From positions 1,209,908 through 1,273,907 of the forward strand of contig JADCRB010000067.1 of assembly GCA_021464245.1 (NCBI GenBank): a stretch of DNA of 64,000 nt, read 5' to 3'. Position numbers and translations under genes: made by a program. The notes below the pieces were generated by a model. It saw nothing but the letters and a program-made list of their open reading frames with translations, made no database searches and was not told where the DNA came from. Below, in pieces: positions 14,098-27,802 of this stretch (position 1 is the first letter of the stretch; every line of letters starts with the position of its first letter). Source of the stretch: Carallia brachiata. Lineage: Eukaryota > Streptophyta > Magnoliopsida > Malpighiales > Rhizophoraceae.

Positions 14098-14935
14098 TTT
14101 GGATTCTTGAAATAATCTTGTCGAAATTATTTATGGAGCGGAAACTTTTGTGTATGTGTGTGTGTGTGTTTTTTTTCGGGTTCCCTTCTGCTTTACTCAT
14201 CTTTGTTTCCCCAGAAACAATCGAGTTTGAGAATGAAACGAAAAACTTGGCCTTGAAGTGGGTACAGAAATTCAACTGAAAGCAAAATAGATCAATCGGG
14301 CTTTAGTTGATTGCGAGTTTTAGTTTTATCTCGATGTTAGTGCTCTTGTAAAGAACTGATTTTGTGTTTTCTTAGTTTGTTGTAGAGTATTGTTGATGTA
14401 TAAAATGAATTGGGTTGGGTCCTGATTTTCACTTGGTCATGCTTTTTCATGGGTATGATCTTTTATGAATGCGATGTTAAGATTTGTAAGTTTGAAGCCA
14501 TCTTGGCCATTTGTTTGATCAATCTAAACATTACATGAAATCTGCTGATGAACATCCAATGATTAATATGGTAAACTGATCTAATTTTGGGGTGATGTTA
14601 CAGGATAGTGCATTGGGATCCATCGGGTTCTTCTTGGATCCTCCTTCTTTTGTGTGGCTAGCTGCTTAGCTGATGGAAGAATGGTAGTTGAAGGGGATTG
14701 CCTCTGGTGGATTAGTGCCAATGGCCTCTGCAAAAATTTGCAGTCGCATTAGTCAAAATTGTCTCTTTTGTACGGTGGAACCAAGCATTCGGTTGAAGCT
14801 TTAATAATCTTTAATGCCACCAATGGGATTAGATAAGCAATGCACTCAAGTCTTGACTTCCACTGTTTTGTTGTGGAAATGACGCCTGTTTTTGATGTTT
14901 AATTGCTTTGAGAAGTGGTAAGAAGTAAACTGGGC
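13074..14935 (+). other. Upstream region and likely 5' leader exon(s) of the Atos-like gene
   Basis: From about 13900 the sequence becomes T/C-rich, with a (CTTT)n run at 14070-14095 and a (TG)n run near 14155, typical of a plant promoter or 5' leader. A splice acceptor-like ttacag at about 14598-14603 suggests that a non-coding first exon joins the coding exon through an intron. Transcription start and leader splicing cannot be fixed without RNA data. Several upstream ATGs lie before the chosen start. Confidence 0.4.
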
Positions 14936-15005
14936 AAAAGTGATAAAAGTATTCAGAGAGTACCTTCCTTTGAATTTACAAGGACTACATATTGTGCGTC
15001 GAGGG

Positions 15006-18000
15006 ATGGGTTTGCCTCAAGTGTCCTCCAGCAGCATTGCTGAGGAAGTGGCTCTCAGCACATTTGTGCAGACACCCCCACGAACTGCTGGCATGAGCAG
15101 TTGTGATTTGAGTGCAATGCATGGTGGAAACATTGGGAATCGAATGCAGATGGAATTTCCATGTACTTCTCTCGGAGATTTCCAAAAGAAAATTATTGTC
15201 GACAATAAGAATGGCCGTCTAACTCACAAAACTGGACATAATATTCAGGCACCAGTTCCTAGGATCGTAGGCTTTGAACCAAGGAGCTTAAGTTCTCCCG
15301 TGAATGATTTTGATGATAGCCAATCTGCATCCACTTTGTCAAGTGTTTCCAGTGATGAAATGAGTTTACAGGCACGTTGGCTAGGAAGCGTCAAATGTCT
15401 CCATTGAGTGGAATGCTTGTCCCAGATCAATTCAATGGTGATTTTCTAGACATCGGTGATGGAAACAATGAGAGGCATTTCCAAGGGGGCAACAACAATC
15501 ATAAGGTTTGCCTCTCGCAAGAGCATAAAAAGGCCCATATTGGCAATTGCAACCTTTTCAATTCTCCAAACTGGTCTGCTTGTCTTACAGAATGGAACAA
15601 TTTGCAGGATGATAGTTGTAAGGCAAACTCCCTACTCTTTACTGATGGTCCTGTGCTTGAAAACAAGGATCTTAAGCCCCAAAAACAATTTATATCATGT
15701 GATGGACTTAATTCTTTTGGAGAAAAAAAAAAGGGGGCATGGCAAACAAAGGCTATTGAAATACCTCTAAAAAAGGTGGTGTCAAGCCCCTTATCATTAT
15801 CTCCTCTTGGTCCAAGATTTCTTGAAAGAGGGAAATCTGCAGGAATGTGCGACAATGTAACAAAGATGCTTGATGATGAATATGTAACCTTAAAAAATAA
15901 AAGGCATTCGCTTGATGGCACTGTTTCTGGCATCTTGCCTACACAGAACAATGACTTAGTGATGCTAAGTGGATCGCTGCAAGAATTTGGTCTTTTGCAG
16001 AAAAAGTTTGATGTGCTTTCTCCTGAAATTGCAAGTGCTTGGGATGATGATTCAGACCTTGCTCCATGTGTAAAATTTGTTAAAACTCTTAGTGGCCTGC
16101 CTGTTAGAAGGTCCTTAGTTGGTTCCTTTGAGGAGTCCTTGTTATCTGGACGATTATTGTCCAGCAAATTTTGTCAGGTTAGCATTCATACTGTGTAATT
16201 GAATTTGGGAGGGCGACATTGCCACTAATGATTGTAAATTAGTTTTTAATTCCTTATTTTTCCATTCTCATATGCAGAGAATTGATGGTTTCCTTGCTGT
16301 CCTTAATGTCACTGGAGGGACTTTCTCACCACAGTCACAGAAACTTCCATTCACGGTAACTAGTGTGGATGGAGACAACTATTTGTTCTATTATTCATCA
16401 ATAGAGATAGCAGGGCATTCACGAGCAAACAAATGTAGTGGCCCAAAAATGACAAGAAGCCTTAGCATTGATGACTCACGAGCAGAAAAGTGCAGGCTAC
16501 GCATACCTATGAAAGGGCGAATACAATTGGTAATTTATCCCTTTTTCTTCTACTTTGTATTTTGTCAAGCTGGGCACTTAGTTGGATGGCTTTTTTCACC
16601 TAAATTTTCACATTGCAGGAAGGACAATGCTACAGCAAAGCTGTGTCTTGTCAAATGAAATTTGTTTTTTTTGTTTCCTCTCTTTTTGTTACTTATTTTA
16701 GTTAAGAGCAAGATAAGTCTGTATGCATTATCATCTGGACAGAGTACAAACGCTGGATTTATCGTTAATAGATGTGGGAAACTTGCTGCTCTGATGCTTT
16801 TGAATTTTTTTTCCACCGTTTAACAGCTGCAATACCTTTTTACTTGATAACTGGCAATGCTTAGTCTAAAGAGAGTACTGACCGACTGAATTGGCTTTTC
16901 CAGGTTCTAAGCAATCCAGAGAAAACACCCATTCACACTTTCCTTTGTAACTATGATCTGAGTGACATGCCAGCTGGTACCAAGGTGAGTTGAGATGAAA
17001 AGTCACATGATTATACAGGTGACTGGGTGTTTGTCTGAGAGAATTCGGAGTTGAGATGAAAAGTCACATGATTATACAGGTGACTGGGTGTTTGTCTGAG
17101 AGAACGTGCAAGATAAGAAAACACTTAACATCAAACAGATTGTCCAGTTGTATTAACTAATGGTCTATTTAATGCTTAATCTGTATGTCTTTGCGATAGT
17201 CTTACCTTCTTTATTTTGTTAGTGTCTTTTTTGTGGTATATTTCATGCTGAATCCGAAATTCGTTGAGTGACCTTTTCTTTTTGTCTTTGTAAAAGACAT
17301 TTCTGCGCCAAAAGATCACCTTATCCTCGTGTGGACCAACTAAATTATCGGGGAATGGGAGAAATGAAGGTTCTGATCAGAAGTTGATGTCAAGACGTCC
17401 TCAGTTCCGACATTGGGACGGAGATTATCAATTTTAATGGACTTGATGCTCTACACAGAAGATCTTCCAAACATAGTAGATTGGGCAGTGCTAAACATAC
17501 TAATACTGGTGTCGAGGATGGCAGCCCTCCAAATTCATTCCATGTAAATGCGAAGAAATCTGTACATAGCCCTTCAAAGGTTAATGAGAATTCTACTGGA
17601 TCTGGTGTTCTGCGTTATGCTCTTCATCTCCGTTTTTTGTGCCCCTTTCTAAAGAAATGTTCAAGGTCGGTCCAGAGGTGCAAATCTGATCCTTTTTCTG
17701 CACCAGCAGCAAACAATATGCACGTAGAAGGGGATCGACGCTTTTATCTGTACAGCGACATGAGGGTGGTGATCCCGCAACGACATTCCGATGCCGATGA
17801 GGGCAAGGTAAAATCGTTGCTTACGCATGACTTATTAGGAGTCTTGTTGCAAAATGCTTGGTCAATGAGCTTAACACTGTCTTGATTGATTTTGTTTTAT
17901 TGGCTGAAGATCCACCCAAATCTATCTAATATTCACAACCATTCTGCTTAGATATGATTAACCGAAAATGCAGCATCTAAGCATTTGAAAGAAAAGGTTA

Positions 18001-18255
18001 ATGCGCATGAAGGGAAAAAAATAATAACAATAGTATAACCTCTTGTGCTTGCTGGAAGTAGTAGAATCTGAATAATAAATTCTGCCAATGCATCTTTTTT
18101 GTGGTTAAATTTTTATTATTGAATCTCATCCCCATTTCCATTTCAAGGCATTCATTAACTAGTGACTTGCTCGCAGTTAACAAGGCGTTGTGTTTGCATT
18201 GCAGTTGCATGTGGAGTATGATTATCCATCAGATCCAAAGTACTTCGATATCTGA
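15006..18255 (+). CDS. Atos/FAM214-like protein (DUF4210 plus C-terminal 'chromosome segregation' domain), frame breaks in this copy
   Basis: Plant relative of the animal FAM214/Atos family, whose plant members are annotated only by domain. Exons: 15006-16177, 16278-16529, 16904-16984, 17297-17807 and 18205-18255, all GT-AG with matching phases. The protein would be about 689 aa after correction. The N-terminus [20 protein letters not shown] is typical of the plant family. The DUF4210 core [13 protein letters not shown] spans the exon 1/2 junction into [14 protein letters not shown]. Then come [47 protein letters not shown] and the C-terminal block [13 protein letters not shown]...[26 protein letters not shown], ending [16 protein letters not shown]. 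Two breaks: near 15377 the frame is restored by one extra T ([14 protein letters not shown]), and at 17380-17400 by one extra G at each of two sites ([14 protein letters not shown]). Both look like homopolymer undercalls, but decay is not excluded. Molecular function is unknown; a transcription-regulator role is known only for animal Atos proteins. Confidence 0.85.
16987..17104 (+). repeat. 57-bp tandem duplication in intron 3 of the Atos-like gene
   Basis: 16987-17043 (gagttgagatgaaaagtcac... ending gagagaa) is repeated exactly at 17048-17104, with only four bases between. It begins three bases into the intron, just after the donor site, so the donor-proximal sequence is copied without the exon end. 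The exact identity points to a recent duplication or an assembly artefact. Confidence 0.9.
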
Positions 18256-21200
18256 AACGCCCCCAAAGGTTATCCCCTTAAAAACCTGTCTACACAAACC
18301 TTGTACATATTTTGTACAGTCAACAAGTGTACATACAATTTACGCTCTTTCATCTGATGGGACCATGATCCCATTTTACTTGTACAGATTCTTTCTTCAA
18401 ATATTTTAGAATAATGACATTTAATTTCTATCAAGCCAAGTTATGACAATAAACAGCCATGGATGTTAATGGTCATCGGTTGATTTTTATTTAGCACGAC
18501 TTTTTTTTTCTTTTAATTAATAGTAGAGATAGTAATTCATTATTAAAAGAAAAGGCTGGTGAGGGGGGGGGGTGGTTTGGGGTTCAAAACCCAAACTCTC
18601 TAGTGGAATGCACGCACATTTTATCAATCCAATCCAGCTAGATCCTCATTTAGCGCGACTTCCATGCACACAAACAACTCTTAACGGGCTTACTCCGCCA
18701 TAGAACTCGACCATGGAAGGATGCAAATGGGCTGTGTTGCCAGTGGCCCAGTCCAGTCGATGCTCATACTTTGCGAGTACGATTGTTTGGCCTAGGCAAA
18801 CACAAGGAATCGTTGAAAGACTGCGATTTTTATTTCCGAACTCGCTCCCAGGACTTGATAGTTATAAGCACGCCTTCATCTTTAAGAAGACTATTACATT
18901 ATTATTTACATGTTACTCCTTTCTTTTTCCATCAGAAGGTGAATTGTGAATTACATTATTACAATGATAATTCTTCTTATTTTATAAATTCATCTTTTCA
19001 AGATTAGAACCGGGAATCTCGAATATTAAACTTTAAATTCTTAACCATCCGATAAACTATGTGATTGAGTAGCAATTATTTTGCGTGGCAGGCTGGCCTG
19101 TTTTCCAATTATCACAACTACAAATGGGTAGCCACTGAAAATCTTAGCGGGTCTCAAAGATTACGCGAGCCACTAGTTGCGCGTCAAATCTTCTTTAGAT
19201 CATTGTTGGATCCAGGACCCGTGAGCTGGCTTACCAGACAGGCAGATATATTACAATCCATTAGTTGCGCGGCAAATCTTCTTGTCTTCCCCCACCCTTT
19301 CCGAGATGGACTTGGCCATTGGTGTAGACATGACAACCGAGCATTGAATTAGAACCTCAAAATAAACACTCCAGGGTATGGTGTAATTGGTTAAGGTGCT
19401 TCAGATTTAAGCAAGAAATTCTAAGTTCGAGCACTACCAAATATAATGTTACTTAAATTGAGATTTTTAAGTGCAGTTAAACTTATATTTTTTTCTGATA
19501 CAAGTACTACTATAACCATCCAAAATAATCGTACCAATAAGAGGAGGCCTAATACACTTTAATAGTTGCTTTTCCATTTTAATTACCAAAAAGAAAAAAG
19601 AAACCTGAAAATAAACCACCCTCCAGTTGCCATGATGGCAATGCACTGACAATACTAGAGGTCGGGAGTTCGAGAGCTGTAATACAAGAAGCCCCAAAAT
19701 AGGGAAGAAAATACATGGAAAAGCGATTCTTACCTGAAGCTGGGGACAAGGTCCAATGATTAACAAATATTTGACCGAATCACACTGATTTGAATTTCAG
19801 ACCAGTTGAGGCTTGAGCCATCTGCATTAGGGTAAATGCTGGACGCGTGTAAATAGTAACCAAACCAACAATACATGGGGAAGGGATAATCTTTGGCTTT
19901 GGGGAACACAACACATGGTTTAGCATCTACGTCGAATTTACTTCTAAGACTTACTTTACAACTCTTCTCAGTTCTTGATTGATTGGCGTTGTCTAAAAGA
20001 CTTTTGACATATACTTCTTTTTCTTTATCGTGAAATTGGAAAGTGGAGGTGACATTTTGACATTTTTGCCAAAAAACATTGCATCATGTTACTATAATAG
20101 GACTGCCAGATGATTACAGCAGTCTCAAACCCCTGTGTTGGCAGTCACAGGCTTTCGATATTCTTATAACAAGTATATGGATTTCTTTGCAGCCCACTTG
20201 GTTATTTGTTTAAGACTATCGAGTCAGCTTTGAGTGTATTGATAGCAAACTTTGGCCTAATGCATCCAGGATTTAACTCCTACGGGACGAGAATCAAACC
20301 TTGAAACTCCCGCTTGTTCACACGCGTACATGTCTTAAACTCATTGTCGCTTTTCTTGTTATTTTGTGATATTATTGTCGTTTCTTCGTCACGCCAAACA
20401 GTCATTAAACCAATGCAAAGCCTCACTGGAAAGTAGAAAAAGCAGTTGGCTTACGCCTTAGAAATTGCCTGTTCGACCAACCCCCGACACAAAGTGAAGG
20501 TTAGGCAAAGCAATGGGACAAATGCACATGGCCAAGAACAAGGTGCACTATCTTCTGGCTAATTAACTATGACTTCGTCTGCAATGGTGGGAACTATCCA
20601 ATTCACTTTGGCAATTTTATGAGACAGAAGAGCAATATCAGTGCACGTAGAGATACAGATAATGCCAGGCAGAGTGGAAGCCCTTGGGACAAAAAGGATG
20701 AGTTACTTATCACAATCTAATTACAGCCTCGGAGTAGCCTTTCAAAGTAAAAATTTCATCTCATTAGAGGTTTGGTTAGTTTTACACTGGTCGCCACTCG
20801 CAAGGAGAAATGCAGTGCAGGCAGAGTTTTTCAAAGAAAGATCTACCATACAAAATACTAAACCCTTAATAGATCCGGAACTCTTAAATAGCAAACTCAA
20901 AGTATGCCCCCAGAGATTGCAATTGGATAACAGTGTTAAGAGGAGCAATTATGTTTTATGGACATGGGCAACAACTAACATGTTGTTAGCGCAGCACAAA
21001 CTGACGTGCATTTCTCAAATAACTGATAAAGAAGGCAACAGCAGAAATCTTTTGTAGATATGACTCTTGTGCTTTACAGTCTACACAGCACTTATAGGGT
21101 TACATGGAAAATATTCAAGAGACGAGAGAGCATAAACACGATCTAATCACAATAAATCATAACGAATTATAGAGTTTTGCATACATAACGTTAAACCGTG

Positions 21201-21392
21201 TCAGCCACCAAACCGAGATTATGGCTTTACGAAGACAACAATTGCCTACGGTAACTGCAATGGCGGTGTTTTACTTATTATCCAACTTGAGCAATCATGA
21301 ACAAACAAGTGAGGAGAAAAAAAATTAAAAAAGATTAAGAAGGGTGGAGAATCATAAAAGTAAAGACAGCCAATGTACAAAAGATAAATTAG
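18256..21392. other. Intergenic region with SINE-like relics; no supported gene
   Basis: Plant-typical AT-rich DNA. Open frames at 19065-19352 and 20641-21057 have no recognised motif. A nine-G run lies near 18563. The sequence tagttgcgc-gcaaatcttctt occurs twice (about 19175 and 19263), which is a small direct repeat. SINE-like candidates are listed separately. Confidence 0.5.
19371..19500 (+). mobile_element. Possible tRNA-derived SINE relic
   Basis: An A-box-like tggtgtaattggttaagg (about 19379-19396) and a B-box-like aagttcgagcac (about 19423-19434) stand at tRNA-like spacing. They are followed by AT-rich sequence, as in plant SINEs. The segment does not fold as a tRNA. No clear poly-A tail or target duplication was seen. 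Confidence 0.35.
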
Positions 21393-23140
21393 TCATCCTT
21401 GGTGCGTTGATTCATGAATTGTTTGAATGCTGTTAAGGTCTGGCAAAGACACCCCAAATCTTGCCTCTTCAAGACAATCTAACAGTTTCTTAGCCCCCTC
21501 AATGTCCATCTCAGCAAGCTTCTTCAGGTGCACAGAAGCACCGGCGGCGATAATTTGTTTCCGGCACTTCTTAGAATGCACAAGCGAGTTCAATATGGAA
21601 ACAGGGTATTTTTTATCCAAATTCTGTACTAAGGATCCAATAGCTGAACTGTACTAACAATCCCTCTTTCATCCTTTCTAAAAATCCTTCTGTTACCGGC
21701 GTAAAACATAAGCGAGGACAATGCCTTGGCGGCTGCTTCCTTCTCTTCAGAAGCCTTACCATCTAACATTTTAGTCAAGGGGCCAATGCATCCACAATCA
21801 CCCATTTCTTTCCTCGTCTTGGAGCTAAACCCAAGTTCGTAAATAGCTCTGGCAGCTGCAATTCTCACACCCAGGACCCCACAACTCAACACTGATACAA
21901 GCCTTAAAATGAACCCTCCAGAAACAATAACCCCTGCAATAGAATGAACCGAAGCCAAATGCCTCACCAATTCAACGGCAACTTCAAGACTCCTTAGAGG
22001 AGGATCCGAGTCCCAGAAATTCCTCAAACACTCAATCACTCCTTCCCTGGCAACCAAAAGCTTCAAACTTTCATCATCAGAAACCAAATAGCACAAACAA
22101 CCAATAGCATTCTCTTGAGCTAACGCAGTCCCAGAAGCTGCAAGGCTAATAAGAGCGAAAACCGCGTTCTCTTCAATAAAATTCTCTCTAACCTCCTCAA
22201 ATTGGGCAAGATTCCTCAAAACCCCTGCGGCAAACGCCTGTGAGCCAGGCGTACCAGCCTGGCAACTCTCTAAAAGGGCGCAAATTCCACCTCTAGACCC
22301 AATTGCTCTGGCGTTCTCCTTGGAAAAGCTCAGAGCTTGAAGTGCAACACAGGCCTTTTCCTTAGCAAACCCACTTCCATTCTCGAGAACTCTGAGCAAA
22401 TAATTCAATAGCAACAACCCTTCTGCAATCAACACATGTTTACTACTATCCACCATCGAAATCCTCGAAATTGCTGCGACAGTCTTCTCTTTCATCTCCA
22501 AAGAGCTGGAATCGAGTAAGCGAACGAGCACTGGAACTATGCCCTGCGCCACAGCTATCATCACGTTCTTGTCATCCTCTTGAAGCAGGCCAAGCAGTGA
22601 GTCCATGGCCGAGTGCCTCGACTCAGCGCTCCCAATCTGCAGCCGAGTTGTCAAATTCCGGGACTCGGCTCGTACGGCCTCTCTTTTCGAAGAAGACCCA
22701 GAAGCGACGCCGTCCTGAAGCACGCCACTTTTGATCAGAATCTCACCGTCCTTCACGTGCTTATCCAACTTAGCCAAAATGGAATCGATGTCGCTCTGAG
22801 TTCTGAGCTTGCCTTGAGTCAAGTCAGGCGTTTGACATTTTCTGACGAGCAAAACGGTGTCGTTCAGCGAGATAGAGACCGAGTTGAGGAGGTCGACGGA
22901 GAGGGAGTTGGAGGACGAAGCCGGAAAGTCAGAAAAATCGGCGAGTTGGGTCTGGAGGTCGGCGAGTTTGGCCCTGATTATAGCCCATTTGCCCTTGAAG
23001 GCCTGCGCGTGGGGGATTTCCTCGAAAAGCGATTGTAGAAGTTGGTTGAAGCATTGATGGGGTCGTTTTCCGGCACTTTCATGGCGCTTTTTCACCGGCT
23101 TTTCGTCTGTTCCAGCGACAGGAAAAAAACGAAAGACCAA
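21393..23140 (-). CDS. Armadillo-repeat protein (DUF7032 plus ARM repeats, vacuolar protein 8-like), one frameshift
   Basis: Intronless protein of about 583 aa after correction. The N-terminal helical part (CFNQLLQSLFEEIPHAQAFK, then KWAIIRAKLADLQTQLADFS) is the DUF7032-type region found before the armadillo repeats in this plant group. It is followed by about eight ARM repeats from residue 180 on, such as VPVLVRLLDSSSLEMKEKTV, KEKACVALQALSFSKENARA, GSQAFAAGVLRNLAQFEEVR and RIAAARAIYELGFSSKTRKE. ARM solenoids bind other proteins; the specific role is unknown. The frame ends early at 21629-21631 (QLLDP-stop), while the family continues LVQNLDKKYPVSILNSLVHS and KKCRKQIIAAGASVHLKKLA to a stop at 21393. 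One extra T in CCTTAG restores this. The start at 23140 is the first in-frame Met; an internal start is possible because the first 30 residues are weakly conserved. Confidence 0.85.
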
Positions 23141-24376
23141 GATCTAGCGGCTAGCGCTCTGAAAAGGAAAGAGAGAGACAGAGAGGGTGGGGTGGCTGGT
23201 GGCTGGTGCCGATGAGTAAGCAATTGTTGTGTGAGAACGGACTCTTCTGCGTTGTGTACTGAATGAGAATTATTATTATTATTATAGTACATTCTTTTTA
23301 ATATTTGTGTCGTTGGGACTTGGAAGGAAGGTCTTGGAGTTTTGCGTATTTAGACGCCACTTTGGAGCGTGGTTTTCACACTTGCTTGCTTTCCCTTGCT
23401 CTTCTGCGGCTTTGGCTGTTCTGCGAGTCGGACACGAAAAAAATAATTTGTTGGGGATGGGTTTTGTTAGTGTCACAGACACAAATCATTTGTACTTGCT
23501 TTGTTGGCTCCCTCCCCGCCGGTGAATTCGGTATTTAACTGCATCTGTAATTCGACTCGCCGTCTTATTTGGCTGTTGATTAATGGTTGTTGACGCCTCT
23601 ATCTCCTCATTCAAAAAGGAAAATGCTCACTTAGCTTTTTCCCGCCGTAACAATCCGAAATTGGCGCACTTTTACGTAATATTCTTTAACAAAATTATTA
23701 TATATTATTTTTTTATTTAAAAAATAAAATAAAATAAAATATCTAAACGTTTTCATTTATCACCTTGTCCTTTCTCTATTTATTAGTATATTAATTTTTT
23801 TACCACGGTAAAAAAATGTGGTTCTGGTGACATTTTCTGATTGGGTCGTATTAGACGCTCGATCAACGAACCTGAGAAGACTGTAGCAGATAAAGAATTG
23901 GGAACTGAGCCGAAAGTGTGCAGTGATGAGAATTCAGAATCAGGAATCAGAGGGCTGTGAGTTAAGAAAGCGAAGGTGCTGTTACTGCTGTAGGGTCCAT
24001 TGAATTTTCTCTAGGACCGGTGCTTTTATGGGTTAGTGACAGGTAGGATAGCGAAAAGTCGAAGCATTTCTACTCTCACTGCTGATTCGTAGAATCAAAG
24101 GCTAAGGACATGGGTGGCGGCTGCCCAGTGGCAAGCCACAGCCGAAGTACATGATTAAACTGCGGAGTTATTGGGCCGTGAGAAAATTACTTTCAGCGAG
24201 CCCCGTAGCTGTAATATTATCTTCTTTCCACGTTACCTCGGTAGCCATGTTGCAGATGTTTGTACCAGCTAAGTCCACTTGTTCGTCGGGAGGACGATAT
24301 TACCCCTGCGTATCCCAACAATTTGCGCTCACTAGTCTCTACGTTTTTATTTTTAAAGGAGGCACTAGTCTTTACG

Positions 24377-24408
<32 letters not shown>

Positions 24409-27400
24409 TTTTTTGTAATAAAAGAAAACAACGAGCTAAGAAACCAAAAATTGTGATAATAATGGGCCAGCCTACATTATTTGCCTTTTTTTTAACAATT
24501 TATTAATAATTTATTTGTCAGTAATATTACCAAAAAATAGACAGTACTTTAAAAGATAACTAATCATAAAGCCTACATTTAAATAATTTTTAAAAGACAT
24601 AGGAGTGCGGTGAGTATATTATTTGCCTTCGAGCGATCAAATTTGTAGTTTTATGAATTTTGTAGTTTGTGCTTTTATCGACATCTTCTGCTCTTCGTTA
24701 TTGAGGTCGCTATCATCCGAAGCAAAAAGAGAGAAAAAAAAGCAAATACATGTACGAAGCAATAACATCCACATATGGCGGACTCGGTCAAATAGGCCAA
24801 GGTTCTAAATATTTGCAGGGTCAACATTACTTTCACATGCATGCATGCATCCATCAGGCTTTCTTCTTGCGAAGTTGACCCGTGACCAATCCCATTATTA
24901 ATACAACTTTTTTTTTTATCAGCAAAAAAAATTTAAATATATCAATTACCCAATCTTTAAACTGAAGTCAAAGTAATTTTTTTATTAAAATTTCGTTCAA
25001 CACTGTAAAAAATGATTCACTTTTTAAATATTAATAAAATTAAAAATGATTCATTAGAGTTCAAACAAGTGAGATTGTTCTGAACACTTCGTATCACTAT
25101 TTATACATAAATAATCTTAACATGAGTCAATCAAAAAAGACAAGTAAAAATTCAAATTCAAAACTTATAACATAAAAATATGCAAACCGTACTACCGAAT
25201 TATCGATACACCTTAACTTGCAATAATCCAGCCCCAATTCATAATGAAATTTCCATGTGTAGACAATCTGGGTTCATAACCCGATGCACAATAAAGGAAA
25301 CAACCATTTTTTAATAGGAATATGCGGAAAATTAGATTCGATACATTGTGTACATTTATCAAAAATGGAAATTGTTGTTGGGAAGGAATTGAGATAGGGT
25401 AACCTGATTTTTTTTGTTGCTGTGTTTGTTGGTGTGGGCTTAGATAGAGTTGGTCTTGTTATACATAGTTATGTTTTAGTTTAATGAACTCTTTGCTTGT
25501 TCATAAAAAAATTAAAAAAAAAAAAGAATTGAGATATTCTGGCTTGGAAGGAAAAATTAAATTTGTTCACTCTTTTTTTTTTTTTTTTTTTGTGAAAAAT
25601 GAGAATGTATCGGTAATGCTCCAAAATTTTGCCACTGATGCTAAGAACTGATTCTGTTGAAGAGGATGTCGACTGATCAGATAGTTAAAATTTTTTCGTA
25701 CCAAACAGTTAATTGTAAATTTAGTTCACTATTTAATTTTGTCAAATTTGAACCTGTAATTTTTAATATAATCAAACCTTTTCACCAATTCAACAATGTA
25801 CTAACTCACCAATTTTGTCAAACCTCAGCGGTGGAAATTGTTTCGAATTCATATTTAGTAAGGGGCATTAAGATATCTGATTGTAACTTGTAACTGAACA
25901 GAAATCGCCATGTGGAAAAAATTTGTTCACATTATGTGATCTAACACACATATTGCTTTATTATAAAACTTTTTAAGATATCTGATTGTAACTTGTAACT
26001 AACGCACATATAGCTTTATTATAAAAATTTTAATCAAAAATCAACATTCTTAACATTATTCTTCGATTTTTTGTTTTTTTCAGGGCTTTATTCATAAGTT
26101 CCTCATTTCCCTCAAAAACACTGTTTGGAGTTGCATCATGATGTAACAAATTAACAACACCACATGCAAATGTATTGTGCAAGTCAAGGCCGAATAACAT
26201 AAGTAAAACTTAATTTGGACGATGTAAACCACTGACCAACTCAAATAGATTGTAACACCATCATCGGCATTATTGATCAATGATTGTGTTTCTCTCTAAG
26301 AATATATACAACTGCTACGTGCAATTGTTAAGCCGGTTCAAAATGGTTGACTTTCTGATAAAAGTATCTGATTCCTCATCCCATCAACATCAAGGAGTCA
26401 TATATACTACAAACCAATAAGGATTAGCCTGCACCAATGATAACAGACGATATTCCGTGAAGTGGTTTGCTATCATTTTCGTATAACCAAAAACCTCTCA
26501 CCATTGAATTTAGATTAGCCAGATCGGCGAGCAATTGTCATGCCTAATTAAACATATGATAGCTATTTTTATTTTTTTTTTTTTTTAAGTATGACTCATT
26601 TATTATCTTAATTCACATTTTAAGTGAATTAAATTAAAAATTCTCCGTATTATTTATTTTCATATTTTATATTAATAGACCATGTATTCGGTCTGAGCGA
26701 GGTACCAACAAGGTGAAGGTGAAAGTGAGAAAATGAAAAATTGGAAATGGTGCTTGGCCGGGATGCGCAGCGTGAGCTTGTGTATGCATGTAACGTACAT
26801 AAAGTAATAGGATAATACTAGGTAGCTCTTCGTCAGCATGCAGTCATTGTAATTCCTCGTTGATTTTACATTTTTGACAATAAACAAATTTAGTAGGGAA
26901 AAGAAAATAGAAAAAGGGGGAGTTAACTCGCCCGTCTTCATAGCACAAAGAAGATGCAATCGTCTTCTGGTTCTGGAGGCATATCTCATCTCAAACATAG
27001 AATGATAGAATAAGATGTAATAAAATTCAATCACAGGCCTATTTAAGAGCTTTACAGCTAAGCTAATTGAATTTTTTTTTTTTGGTCGAATCACTTATTC
27101 TCCAAAATGTTTTGAATTCTTTTTAAAACTGACAGATTTTTTTTTTTTTTAGGTCCAAAAGAGTTGCAGCGCAACGATAAAAAAAGCGGGTGAGTAACGG
27201 CCAAATTGGGGGTTCAAAACCCTAATCTTAGGGTTGGCAGCTACAACTGCCTACCAATTGGGCAAAAACCTAATGCTCAAACCGACAAACTTTCACGAAG
27301 TACTTATTTTTTGGGCAAACCCAATTGGGCAATAATGCAGCGTTCCAATGAAGAATTTGGGCTTTCCAATGGGGTATGTTGTGAAAGCCCAAATTCGGGG

Positions 27401-27802
27401 TATGTTGTCAGGCTGACCATACCGATATCTGTTCAATATTCGGCCTACATAGTCATAGGACCACGAGCAACGGGCTTGTGCCCCCACTACCCCAAGAGAT
27501 GTAATGGGTCTCCCAGCGTTAACGACAGCAAACAGAAACTCAGGATAAAAAAATAAAAATAAAAATCAACGACAGTTAGTGTGAGTGACAAAAGGCTCGT
27601 TACCCCTTAAACAATATTGAGTTCGAGGCCTTATGGATTGAAAGAACGACGCTGGAAGAGCCGCCTCCTTTTTGGGCCTGATTGTGCTCAAACTGAATTA
27701 GTTAAGAACCCATCACAGCTTTCCAGGTCCAAGACCAGAAAAAAAAAAGAAACCACAAAGCTTCTTGACAAAAAAAAAAAAAATCACAGAGCTCATTGCT
27801 GT
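23141..27802. other. Intergenic region, no supported gene
   Basis: AT-rich DNA. 23141-23600 is the likely promoter and leader of the ARM gene on the minus strand, with an (ATT)n tract near 23271. Other content: (ATT)n at 24380-24407; a T-run at 25571-25591; and the near-direct repeat aagatatctgattgtaactt at about 25870 and 25976, each associated with a copy of gctttattataaaa. Near 27210-27240 two telomere-like units face each other (aaccctaatcttagggtt). The 140-aa minus frame at 26672-27094 has no recognised motif. Confidence 0.5.

Noticed and set aside
15336..15372. A very short 'intron' in the Atos-like gene (gtgtttcc to ttacag, 29 nt) that would also restore frame
   Set aside because: Far below the minimum plant intron size and would delete [11 protein letters not shown] single missing T is simpler.
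18575..18595. tRNA-like ggggttcaaaaccc (also 27210)
   Set aside because: Only a T-arm-like palindrome; no acceptor stem, D-arm or anticodon arm around it.
20641..21057. 138-aa plus-strand frame
   Set aside because: Starts with GTG, has no recognisable domain and lies in the flank of the ARM gene on the other strand.
26672..27094. 140-aa minus-strand frame
   Set aside because: No motif, and its ends run into poly-A/T tracts.
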